From positions 1-10,275 of the forward strand of contig CAKTVN010000041.1 of the NCBI GenBank assembly GCA_934623545.1: a stretch of 10,275 nt of DNA, read 5' to 3'. Numbering within the stretch: position 1 is the stretch's first letter; the number at the start of each line of letters is the position of its first letter. This DNA is from an uncultured Oscillospiraceae bacterium. GTDB lineage: Bacteria > Bacillota > Clostridia > Oscillospirales > Oscillospiraceae. Positions 1-5,495 of this stretch are shown here, one piece after another. A program made the translations under genes and the position numbers. The notes beneath the pieces were generated by a model. That model ran no database searches and had not been told where the DNA came from. It saw only the letters and a list, made by a program, of their open reading frames with translations.

Positions 1-23
1 GAATTTCATACGTCAAATATTCA

Positions 24-56
24 ACGGGCGCTAACGTGGCAACCCGTATTATTTTT
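24..56 (+). terminator. Weak possible terminator of an upstream gene
   Basis: ACGGG (24-28) pairs with CCCGT (43-47) around a 14-nt loop, and the stem is followed by ATTATTTTT. A short stem followed by a U-rich run could terminate a + strand transcript entering from the left. The stem is only five base pairs and the loop is large, so this is tentative. Confidence 0.22.
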
Positions 57-193
57 CGTGCGCTCAGGAAACCCGATTCTACGGTCGCCCGCAAGGGCGT
101 TCGGACTACGGACAGGGGAACGATAATACGTAAAGTGTAGCGACACGCCTTTTCGCGCGTAAGCGCTATTCCCGCGTCCTGCGCCTCTTTTTT

Positions 194-229
194 GCATACT
201 TTTTTCTGGAAAGACAGAAAAAAGTATGC
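194..229. repeat. Perfect 15-bp AT-rich inverted repeat
   Basis: GCATACTTTTTTCTG (194-208) is the exact reverse complement of CAGAAAAAAGTATGC (215-229), with the 6-nt loop GAAAGA between. The stem is AT-rich within otherwise GC-rich DNA. As RNA it forms a long hairpin on either strand. It could be a bidirectional terminator, since the T and A runs lie in the arms, or a copy of a dispersed intergenic palindrome. The dyad is certain from the sequence; the role is inference. Confidence 0.75.
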
Positions 230-311
230 CCGCGGAGCGACAGCTGCGGTCGCGCAATAAACGCGGCACTGCGGTGCAATCGCAGAAGTGTTCCGCGCCT
301 GCGGCGTGGTC

Positions 312-390
312 GGGCGGACAGCACCCGCAAGGGGTGTGCCGCATCCGTAGCGCTCCTTCGTCGCTGACGGCTGCGCGAGGGCGTCCGCCC
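312..390. other. Possible three-way-junction element
   Basis: GGGCGGAC (312-319) and GTCCGCCC (383-390) form a perfect 8-bp outer stem. Inside it, 321-339 folds as GCAC/GTGC plus CC/GG with one bulged base and a GCAA-containing loop. Positions 341-374 fold as CCGTAGCG (345-352) against CGCT-G-ACGG (362-370), with one bulged G and a partial extension (GCA/TGC). Together these make a closed three-helix junction of 79 nt. Bulges and mismatches inside the stems fit RNA-level structure, but a mobile repeat or chance folding in GC-rich DNA cannot be excluded. Orientation is unknown. Confidence 0.4.
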
Positions 391-405
391 CTACAAAAGC
401 GCCCC

Positions 406-519
406 GCGCCCTCCGGGCGCAAAAGGGCGTCACCCTTCGGGTGACGAAACCCCGCGTTCTTCGGACGCGGTTATTTCGCGCGGTTTGCGCACTCCGGGCG
501 CAATTTTCGCTCCGCGGAG
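406..519. repeat. Run of five short GC-rich stem-loops
   Basis: Five dyads follow each other: GCGCCC-TCC-GGGCGC (406-420), CGTCACCC-TTC-GGGTGACG (428-446), CCGCGTTC-TTC-GGACGCGG with one G-T pair (452-470), TTGCGC/GCGCAA around a 7-nt loop (485-503), and the palindrome CTCCGCGGAG (510-519). The first three share 3-nt pyrimidine loops. The run ends immediately before the putative operator at 521. It may insulate the two-component promoter from upstream transcription or be decayed repeat DNA. It is not a CRISPR array, because the units are not identical. Confidence 0.55.
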
Positions 520-520
520 T

Positions 521-538
521 CTTAATAATTCTTAAAAT
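521..538 (+). promoter_or_regulatory. Putative response-regulator operator (paired CTTAA boxes)
   Basis: CTTAATAATTCTTAAAAT contains two CTTAA boxes with a 10-bp period (521-525 and 531-535). OmpR/PhoB-family regulators typically bind direct repeats spaced by about one helical turn just upstream of the -35 region. This site ends 7 bp before the -35-like hexamer at 546. A near-identical site lies at 2674-2692, ahead of the lipoprotein gene. The likely binder is the product of 613-1317, which would make this autoregulation (inference). Confidence 0.55.
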
Positions 539-545
539 CCCTGCA

Positions 546-574
546 TTTACGGCGCGCTTATGATACAATATAAT
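546..574 (+). promoter_or_regulatory. Sigma-A-type promoter for the two-component operon
   Basis: TTTACG (546-551) and a perfect TATAAT (569-574) are separated by 17 bp. An overlapping alternative is the extended -10 TGATACAAT (561-569), which closely resembles the -10 element TGATAAAAT at 2726-2734. Transcription would start near 580, so the leader would begin with a small stem (CGCCG/CGGCG, 582-596) just before the ribosome binding site at 600-607. Confidence 0.65.
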
Positions 575-612
575 CAACAAACGCCGCCGTTCGGCGCAGA
601 GGGGGAGACCAA

Positions 613-1317
613 ATGGAATTGAGACCGGAACAGAGCGCCCTGATCCTTGTTGTGGACGATGAGCCGGATATCCGCCGCATCATCCGCATTTTGCTGGAAT
701 CGTCCGGTTATCAGGTCGCGGAGGCGCCGAATGGGCTTGCGGCGGTGGAATACATCCGCAAACAGCCGAACGTCGATCTGGTTTTGATGGATATCATGAT
801 GCCGCAGCTCGGCGGCGTGGAGGCGAGCCGCGCCATCCGCGAGCGCTGTGCCGCACCGATCCTGTTTTTGACCGCGAAAACGCAGGAGCGGGACAAATAC
901 GAGGCATATCAGGCGGGCGGTGACGATTATCTCGCCAAGCCCTTCTCCCACGCGGAGCTGATGATGAAGGTCGAGTCGCTGCTGCGGCGCTACCGCGTCT
1001 ACAAGGGCAAGACCAACGGGCAGCTGCTGCGCGCGGACATTGTGCTCGACGAGCCGGGGCGGCGCGTTCTGCGCGATGGGCGGTCGGTGGAGCTGACGGA
1101 GACGGAATTTGAGATTTTATGCTTCCTTGCCGCGCGGCGCGGGAGCGTCGTCTCGGTCGAGCAGATCTATGAGGGCGTCTGGCATGAAAAGTATATGCCG
1201 TCGTCGACCAATACGGTCATGGTACATATTGTGAACCTCCGCAAAAAGCTGGAGGACGACCCGGCGAATCCGCGCCTGATCCGCACGGTCTGGGGAAAGG
1301 GGTACCAGATTGACTGA
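613..1317 (+). CDS. OmpR/PhoB-family response regulator, VanR-like
   Basis: This 234-residue DNA-binding response regulator would be phosphorylated by the kinase encoded immediately downstream. The receiver domain (about residues 9-125) has the acidic pair D15/D16, the phospho-acceptor D60 in LMDIMMP, T87, the switch aromatic Y106 and the conserved K109-P110. A winged-helix output domain follows (about 137-232), with the family ending VWGKGYQID. Length is normal for the family. ATG at 613 is preceded by GGGGGAG (601-607) at 5-nt spacing. The last 8 nt overlap the kinase gene, indicating translational coupling. The closest type I recognise is VanR-like regulators of Firmicutes, but nothing here indicates vancomycin resistance genes. 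Paired CTTAA boxes upstream of this gene and of 2788 are the likely targets (inference). Confidence 0.93.
   Translation: MELRPEQSALILVVDDEPDIRRIIRILLESSGYQVAEAPNGLAAVEYIRKQPNVDLVLMDIMMPQLGGVEASRAIRERCAAPILFLTAKTQERDKYEAYQAGGDDYLAKPFSHAELMMKVESLLRRYRVYKGKTNGQLLRADIVLDEPGRRVLRDGRSVELTETEFEILCFLAARRGSVVSVEQIYEGVWHEKYMPSSTNTVMVHIVNLRKKLEDDPANPRLIRTVWGKGYQID
1296..1302 (+). promoter_or_regulatory. Ribosome binding site supporting a TTG start
   Basis: AAAGGGG lies 7 nt upstream of TTG at 1310 and inside the end of the response regulator gene. It decides the start of the kinase: the first in-frame ATG (residue 18) would remove half of the first membrane segment. Confidence 0.7.
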
Positions 1318-2641
1318 ACGGAAGAAATTCATCTCCCTGCACTTTAAGCTCCTGCTGGTCATGCTGGGGGGCTTCGCAGTCGGGACCTTGGGCTTCCTGC
1401 TGACGTCGGAGCTGGGCGGATGGTTCATCGACACGCAGTATCTGAGCGAGGAAGCCGTCCATCGCCGCAATATGGCGGCGGTCGAGGACTTGCAGGCGTA
1501 TATCAAGGAAAATAATCTCTCCTCCCGCGACACGGAGGCGCTTTCACGCTGGTCGATCGAGCAGAAGGACATCTATATCCTGTTTTACAAGAACCGCCAT
1601 CTGGCGATGGAAGCAGGCTGGTGGGGCATCGACGAGGAAAGCGCCGTCGGCGAGGAGGAGCTGAGCGAGCAGTCGACGCTTCAGCTCTATCCCGTCAGCT
1701 TCCGCGACGGCGTGTTTCAGGCGGTCGTGTACGATTTTTCCGAGGGCCGGCTCTATGACGCGGTGACGGTCGTGGCGATCGTGATCGCGTGCGCGGTGTT
1801 TGCGATCATTCTGCTGATGTATAATAACCGCATCACGCACGCGATCATCGGCGTCTCGCGCGAGATTCAGCAGATCGGCAGGGGAAACCTGAACGCGGAG
1901 ATGGAGACCGACGGCAACGACGAGGTGGCGCGGCTGGCGCAGAGCGTCGACGCGATGCGCACCTCGCTCATCCGCAAGACGCAGGAGGAGCAGGAGGCGC
2001 TGCGCAAAAACAGCGAGCTGATCACGGCGATGTCGCACGACATCCGCAATCCGCTCACGGCGCTGCTGGGCTATCTGGACCTCGCGCGCAGCGGGCAGTA
2101 CCGCTCGGAGGAGGAGCTGAAGCAGTATCTCGAGGCGAGCTACGGAAAGGCGGAGCAGCTGAAGGACCTGACGGACGAGCTGTTCCGGTATTCGCTGGTC
2201 TTCGGCGGAAGAGAGCTGAAGCTCGACCTACAGGAATACGACGCGGCGATCCTGCTGGAGCAGATGCTCTTTGAGCCGACGCTCGCGCTGCGGCAGTACG
2301 GCTTTACGGTGCAGACCGTAAAGCCGGGAAAAAGCTGCCGCGTGCGGGTGGACGTGCAGTATTTTAAGCGTGTGCTCGACAATCTCTTTGACAACGTCCG
2401 CAAGTACGCCGACCCCGAAAAGCCGGTCGCGATCGCCGTTTTGCAGGAGGACGGCTGGCTTCAGCTGTGCATCGGCAACGCCCGCAAAAAGGACCCCGGC
2501 GGGGTGGAGAGCAACCGCATCGGGCTCAAGACCTGCGAGCGCATCCTCACGCAGATGGGCGGGAGCCTGCGGCGCTATGAGCAGGGCGACAGCTTCTCGG
2601 TGGAGCTCTCGCTGCCGGTCTGCCCGGAAGAGAATGCCTGA
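1310..2641 (+). CDS. Membrane sensor histidine kinase, VanS-like layout
   Basis: This 443-residue kinase partners the response regulator upstream. It has a first membrane segment at about residues 13-33 and an extracellular sensor region of about 115 residues that I do not recognise. A second membrane segment (about 151-171) and a HAMP linker (about 172-224) follow, then a HisKA domain with phospho-accepting H243 in SHDIRNPLT, and a C-terminal ATPase domain. The N box is clear (N358 and N362 in DNLFDNVRKY), and the G2-like segment is RIGLKTC (403-409). The usual G1 box with Asp (DxGxG) is not visible; CIGNARKK (387-394) stands in its place. The TTG start is supported by AAAGGGG at 1296-1302. 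The gene overlaps its partner by 8 nt. The sensed signal is unknown. Confidence 0.9.
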   Translation: MTERKKFISLHFKLLLVMLGGFAVGTLGFLLTSELGGWFIDTQYLSEEAVHRRNMAAVEDLQAYIKENNLSSRDTEALSRWSIEQKDIYILFYKNRHLAMEAGWWGIDEESAVGEEELSEQSTLQLYPVSFRDGVFQAVVYDFSEGRLYDAVTVVAIVIACAVFAIILLMYNNRITHAIIGVSREIQQIGRGNLNAEMETDGNDEVARLAQSVDAMRTSLIRKTQEEQEALRKNSELITAMSHDIRNPLTALLGYLDLARSGQYRSEEELKQYLEASYGKAEQLKDLTDELFRYSLVFGGRELKLDLQEYDAAILLEQMLFEPTLALRQYGFTVQTVKPGKSCRVRVDVQYFKRVLDNLFDNVRKYADPEKPVAIAVLQEDGWLQLCIGNARKKDPGGVESNRIGLKTCERILTQMGGSLRRYEQGDSFSVELSLPVCPEENA

Positions 2642-2673
2642 GAAGCGAACAACTTCCATTTTAACGCGGATTG

Positions 2674-2692
2674 CTTAAGAATTTCTTAAAAT
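2674..2692 (+). promoter_or_regulatory. Second putative response-regulator operator
   Basis: CTTAAGAATTTCTTAAAAT has two CTTAA boxes with an 11-bp period (2674-2678 and 2685-2689). It matches the site at 521-538 except for one inserted base and one substitution. It can also be read as an inverted repeat, TTAAGAA-T-TTCTTAA. It lies in the 146-nt gap between the kinase and lipoprotein genes. The second box starts 44 bp upstream of the -10 element, against 33 bp in the first promoter. The likely binder is the regulator encoded at 613-1317 (inference). Confidence 0.55.
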
Positions 2693-2700
2693 ACGCGCAG

Positions 2701-2726
2701 AGGACTTCCGATTTCAGGGAAGACCT
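2701..2726 (+). promoter_or_regulatory. Inverted repeat over the -35 region, possible second operator
   Basis: AGGACTTCC (2701-2709) faces GGAAGACCT (2718-2726) across an 8-nt centre. The dyad has eight of nine pairs matched (A2704/A2723 is the mismatch). It covers the weak -35 hexamer and abuts the extended -10, a position typical of a repressor site. No equivalent occurs at the first promoter, and no candidate regulator other than the two-component pair is in the window. Confidence 0.4.
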
Positions 2727-2734
2727 GATAAAAT
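2706..2734 (+). promoter_or_regulatory. Extended -10 promoter for the transport operon
   Basis: TGATAAAAT (2726-2734) is an extended -10 element. The hexamer 17 bp upstream, TTCCGA (2706-2711), is a poor -35. A weak -35 with paired boxes upstream fits an activator-dependent promoter. The predicted leader is about 45 nt, ending in AAAGGAG (2775-2781). I see no terminator between the kinase gene and this promoter, so read-through is possible. Confidence 0.55.
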
Positions 2735-2787
2735 AGCGAAAGAATGAAGCTGTACGCACGGAAATCGAGCGAATAAAGGAGAAAAGT

Positions 2788-5247
2788 ATGAAACGACGCA
2801 TTCTTGCGCTGCTGCTGATCGCGGCGGCATTGCTCAGCTGCCTCGCCGGATGCAGCAAGGAAGAAAATCAGACGGACCCGCAGAGCACGGATACACAGAC
2901 GAAAGACAGCAGCAAGCCGAACGCAAATGTGAAGCATATGGACGCCGAGGCAGTCACGTCCAAATACGCCTACAAGGCGGAATATCTTGATCTGCCGATC
3001 GATGTGGATTACATCGGCAGCTCCTGCCTGAGCGGCGATTCGCTGTTCTTTACGGCGAACGTGGTCAGCGGCAAGGAGACCTATACCGACGACATGACCG
3101 GCGAGAGCTATGAGTACGATACCTATGAGGACAAGCTCTTCCGCATGGATCTGACGACCCGCGAATGCACCGAGCTGACGGGGCTCAAAAACGCGGAGAT
3201 CCCCGAGGGCTGGCAGGGCGACAGCTACATCCAGAGCATGACGGCAGGACTGGACGGCTCCGTATGGCTCTTCCGGCAGACCAATACCTACCGCTTCAAT
3301 GACCCGGCTGCGGACGCAGACACGCCTGCGGAGGATATCGACGGTAACTACGACTATTACGAGGGCGGCGAAGAGATCGACGAGCTGCTCCATGTCGGCG
3401 CCGACGGCACGATCCTTCAGACGATCAGCGCCGGGGCGGAGGACAGCGCGAACAGCCCAAGCGCAGAGACGGCGATCGGCGGCTTCTACGTCAACAATTT
3501 CTATGCGGACTCCAACGGCTATATCTACGCCAGCGACTGGCAGAGCGTCCGGGTCTGGGACAAGGACGGCAATCTCGTCATGACGCTCAATATGGACAGC
3601 GGTGGCGATCTGATGCAGTACAGCGCGGATAAGATCGGCGTTCTGGTCTACGGCGAGACGCGCGGCATCAAGCTCATCGACCCGGTCAAGAAGGACTGGG
3701 GCGAGACGATCGAGCTTCCGTCGCTTGCCTATAACATCTTCCCCGGCGACGATACATACGACTTCTTCTATGACTACAACGGCAAGATCTACGGCTATAT
3801 CGCCGAGACGAAGACGGCAGAAAAGGTCGTCGACTGGATGGAGTGCGACGTGGACAGCAACAATATGCGCTCGTACAGCATCCTGCCGGACGGACGCGTG
3901 ATCGCCATCACGCAGGACTACCGCAGCGACACGAACCGGGTCCAGATCATTCTGCTGACCCGTGTGGACGCCTCGACGCTGCCAGAGAAAAAGACGCTGA
4001 CGCTTGCGTGTATGTATCTGGACTACAATCTGCGCAGCCAGATCGTCAAATTCAACCAGCAGAATCAGGAATACCGCATCGCGGTCAAGGACTACTCCGA
4101 ATATGCCACCGAGGACGACTATGAGGCGGGGCTCACCAAGCTCACCACCGAGATCGGCTCCGGCGCGATGCCAGACCTGCTCATCACAAATTCCCTCCCG
4201 GTGCAGCAGTATGCCGCCAAGGGAATGCTGGTCGATCTCTGGACGATGATCGACAATGACGCGGACCTCAGCCGCGACGATCTGATTTCTGAAGTGCTCA
4301 ACGCGCTCAGCATTGACGGCGCGCTCTATCAGCTGCCGATGAGCTTCATGCTCGACACGGTCGCGGGGCTTGAAAAGGTCGTCGGCGAGTATGAGACATG
4401 GACGCTTGCGGATGTGCAGGACGCCATGACCAAGCTTCAGCCAGACGCGACCATCTTCTCCGGCCCCTACACCAAGTCGAACGCGCTTTCGAGCTGTATC
4501 TCCGCCAGCTTTGACGATTTCGTCGACTGGGAGACCGGAACGTGCAGCTTTGACGGCGAGGAGTTTAAGGAGCTTCTGGAGTTCGCAAACCAGTTCCCCG
4601 CGGAGTTCGACTATGAAAAGTCGGATTACTACGACAATTACGAGAGCGACTACAAACGGATGCGCTCCGGCAAGCAGCTGCTCACGATCCTGAACATCTA
4701 CAGCTTTGACGATCTTTATGTGCAGTTCAAGGCGCTCGACGATCAGCCCTGCTTCGTCGGCTATCCCACTACCGCCTCCGGCACGCGGGTGCGCAGTACC
4801 TTCTCCTTCGACTCGGCGATCGCCGTCACGGCAGCCTGCACGGACGTTGACGCGGCGTGGAGCTTCCTCCGCGCGGTCCTGAGCGAGGAATATCAGAGCC
4901 AGATGTGGAACTTCCCGATCCTCAAGAGCGCCTTTGATGCAAAGCTCGCCGACGCCATGAAGCAGGAGTTCTTTACCGACGAAAACGGCAATCAGGTCGA
5001 GCAGTCCAAGGGCGGCATCGGCTGGGGCAACGACGAAATGTATGAGATCTACGCCGTGACGCCCGAGCAGCGCGACATTTTCATGGACCTGCTCCAGAGC
5101 ACCACCAAGGTCTCCAGCTACGATCAGGATATCATGGACATCGTCACCGAAGAGACCGGCGCTTACTTTGCCGGACAGAAAACGGTTGACGAAACCGTCA
5201 AAATCATTCAGAATAGAGTCAACCTCTACGTCGCCGAACAGAGCTAA
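2788..5247 (+). CDS. Lipoprotein: propeller-like domain fused to solute-binding domain
   Basis: This 819-residue exported lipoprotein is the presumed binding protein for the downstream importer. The signal peptide has a basic start (MKRR), a hydrophobic core and the lipobox LAGC with C22, so the protein should be lipid-anchored outside the membrane. A polar, Asp/Ser/Thr-rich tether follows (about 23-55). Residues about 60-395 show repeated beta-strand units with turns such as LDGSVW, ADGTIL, SNGYIYASD, YNGKIYGY and LPDGRV, typical of beta-propellers. Residues about 402-819 look like a complete family-1 (CUT1-type) solute-binding domain, starting KTLTLACMY and including MPDLLITNS. A usual binding protein is about 400-450 residues, so the N-terminal half is an addition. 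ATG at 2788 follows AAAGGAG at 6-nt spacing. Ligand unknown. Domain limits are my reading, not a search result. Confidence 0.82.
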   Translation: MKRRILALLLIAAALLSCLAGCSKEENQTDPQSTDTQTKDSSKPNANVKHMDAEAVTSKYAYKAEYLDLPIDVDYIGSSCLSGDSLFFTANVVSGKETYTDDMTGESYEYDTYEDKLFRMDLTTRECTELTGLKNAEIPEGWQGDSYIQSMTAGLDGSVWLFRQTNTYRFNDPAADADTPAEDIDGNYDYYEGGEEIDELLHVGADGTILQTISAGAEDSANSPSAETAIGGFYVNNFYADSNGYIYASDWQSVRVWDKDGNLVMTLNMDSGGDLMQYSADKIGVLVYGETRGIKLIDPVKKDWGETIELPSLAYNIFPGDDTYDFFYDYNGKIYGYIAETKTAEKVVDWMECDVDSNNMRSYSILPDGRVIAITQDYRSDTNRVQIILLTRVDASTLPEKKTLTLACMYLDYNLRSQIVKFNQQNQEYRIAVKDYSEYATEDDYEAGLTKLTTEIGSGAMPDLLITNSLPVQQYAAKGMLVDLWTMIDNDADLSRDDLISEVLNALSIDGALYQLPMSFMLDTVAGLEKVVGEYETWTLADVQDAMTKLQPDATIFSGPYTKSNALSSCISASFDDFVDWETGTCSFDGEEFKELLEFANQFPAEFDYEKSDYYDNYESDYKRMRSGKQLLTILNIYSFDDLYVQFKALDDQPCFVGYPTTASGTRVRSTFSFDSAIAVTAACTDVDAAWSFLRAVLSEEYQSQMWNFPILKSAFDAKLADAMKQEFFTDENGNQVEQSKGGIGWGNDEMYEIYAVTPEQRDIFMDLLQSTTKVSSYDQDIMDIVTEETGAYFAGQKTVDETVKIIQNRVNLYVAEQS

Positions 5248-5319
5248 CTCCGGCGGGGCTTTTCCACCGGCGGGGCGCCAACACGGGCTCGGCGCATCAT
5301 CTATACGCCGTCGTCCTTG

Positions 5320-5349
5320 CGCCGTCCTTGCGGCGGTCGAAACCGACCG
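5320..5349 (+). repeat. Two overlapping, mutually exclusive stem-loops
   Basis: CGCCG (5320-5324) can pair with CGGCG (5331-5335), while CGGTCG (5334-5339) can pair with CGACCG (5344-5349) around the loop AAAC. The two stems share bases 5334-5335, so they compete in part. No U-tract follows, so a simple terminator is unlikely. Confidence 0.45.
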
Positions 5350-5402
5350 TGACGAAAAATCACTCGCCGGGGCGGCGCTGAGAAATTAGAAAGATACGAT
5401 CT

Positions 5403-5429
5403 GCCGGTGCGCGGCTTTCGCGCATCGGC
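5403..5429 (+). repeat. Strong 11-bp stem-loop upstream of the permease genes
   Basis: GCCGGTGCGCG (5403-5413) pairs with CGCGCATCGGC (5419-5429), all eleven positions with one G-U wobble, around the loop GCTTT. No U-run follows. It is well placed to block 3'-5' decay of an upstream lipoprotein mRNA fragment or to pause transcription before the permeases (inference). Confidence 0.6.
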
Positions 5430-5445
5430 GGACGTGCAGACGCAG

Positions 5446-5477
5446 CCATTCATCCAAGATCCACCATTCACCATTCA
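5446..5477. repeat. CCATTCA heptamer repeat, three copies
   Basis: CCATTCA occurs at 5446-5452 and then twice in tandem at 5464-5470 and 5471-5477, just before the ribosome binding site of the first permease gene. It looks like a remnant of a simple intergenic tandem repeat. No function is evident. Confidence 0.5.
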
Positions 5478-5495
5478 GAAAACAGGAATTTGCCT

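Larger units (their letters stand above)
1..520. other. Gene-free, hairpin-rich upstream region
   Basis: I find no convincing gene in this stretch. Open frames exist on both strands, but their translations are rich in Arg, Pro, Ala and Cys, contain no recognisable domain and are not preceded by good ribosome binding sites. The DNA instead holds many short dyads, including CGCCC-GCAA-GGGCG (86-99), GTGT-AGCG-ACAC (135-146), GCGAC/GTCGC (237-253) and CTGCG/CGCAG (269-285), plus the larger elements listed separately. This looks like accumulated intergenic repeat DNA or structured RNA rather than protein-coding sequence. Confidence 0.6.
5248..5495 (+). other. Hairpin- and repeat-rich spacer between binding protein and permease
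   Basis: This gene-free 248-nt gap separates the lipoprotein from its presumed permeases, while all later genes are nearly contiguous. It holds a repeated 10-mer CCGGCGGGGC (5250-5259 and 5267-5276), a repeated CGTCCTTGCG (5312-5321 and 5323-5332), several stem-loops and a CCATTCA repeat. No convincing rho-independent terminator or strong promoter is visible. In maltose-type importer operons, such spacers lower permease expression relative to the binding protein, and that is a plausible role here. Confidence 0.55.

Noticed and set aside
21..422. Open frame of 133 codons on the minus strand in the upstream region
   Set aside because: The translation is Arg/Cys/Pro-rich with no recognisable domain, and it crosses the perfect palindrome and the stem-loop element.
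226..444. Open frame of 72 codons on the + strand
   Set aside because: It starts inside the right arm of the palindrome, lacks a ribosome binding site, reads as low-complexity GC-driven sequence and runs through several hairpins.
406..519. Possible CRISPR array
   Set aside because: The stem-loops have different arm sequences and irregular spacing; there are no identical repeats separated by unique spacers.
613..2641. Vancomycin-resistance regulatory pair
   Set aside because: Domain layout is VanRS-like, but no vanH/A/X-type ligase or dipeptidase genes are present and the apparent target is a transport operon.
5168..5389. Short + strand open frame spanning the lipoprotein end and the spacer
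   Set aside because: It is mostly out of frame inside the lipoprotein gene, and its tail covers the repeated spacer motifs. No ribosome binding site or domain.
5372..5400. Promoter in the spacer using TACGAT (5395-5400) as -10
   Set aside because: The -10 matches only four of six consensus bases, and the -35 position (GCGGCG) has no similarity to consensus.
5490..5495. TTG at 5490 as start of the first permease
   Set aside because: It is only 2 nt from AGGA (5484-5487), whereas ATG at 5496 has 8-nt spacing.
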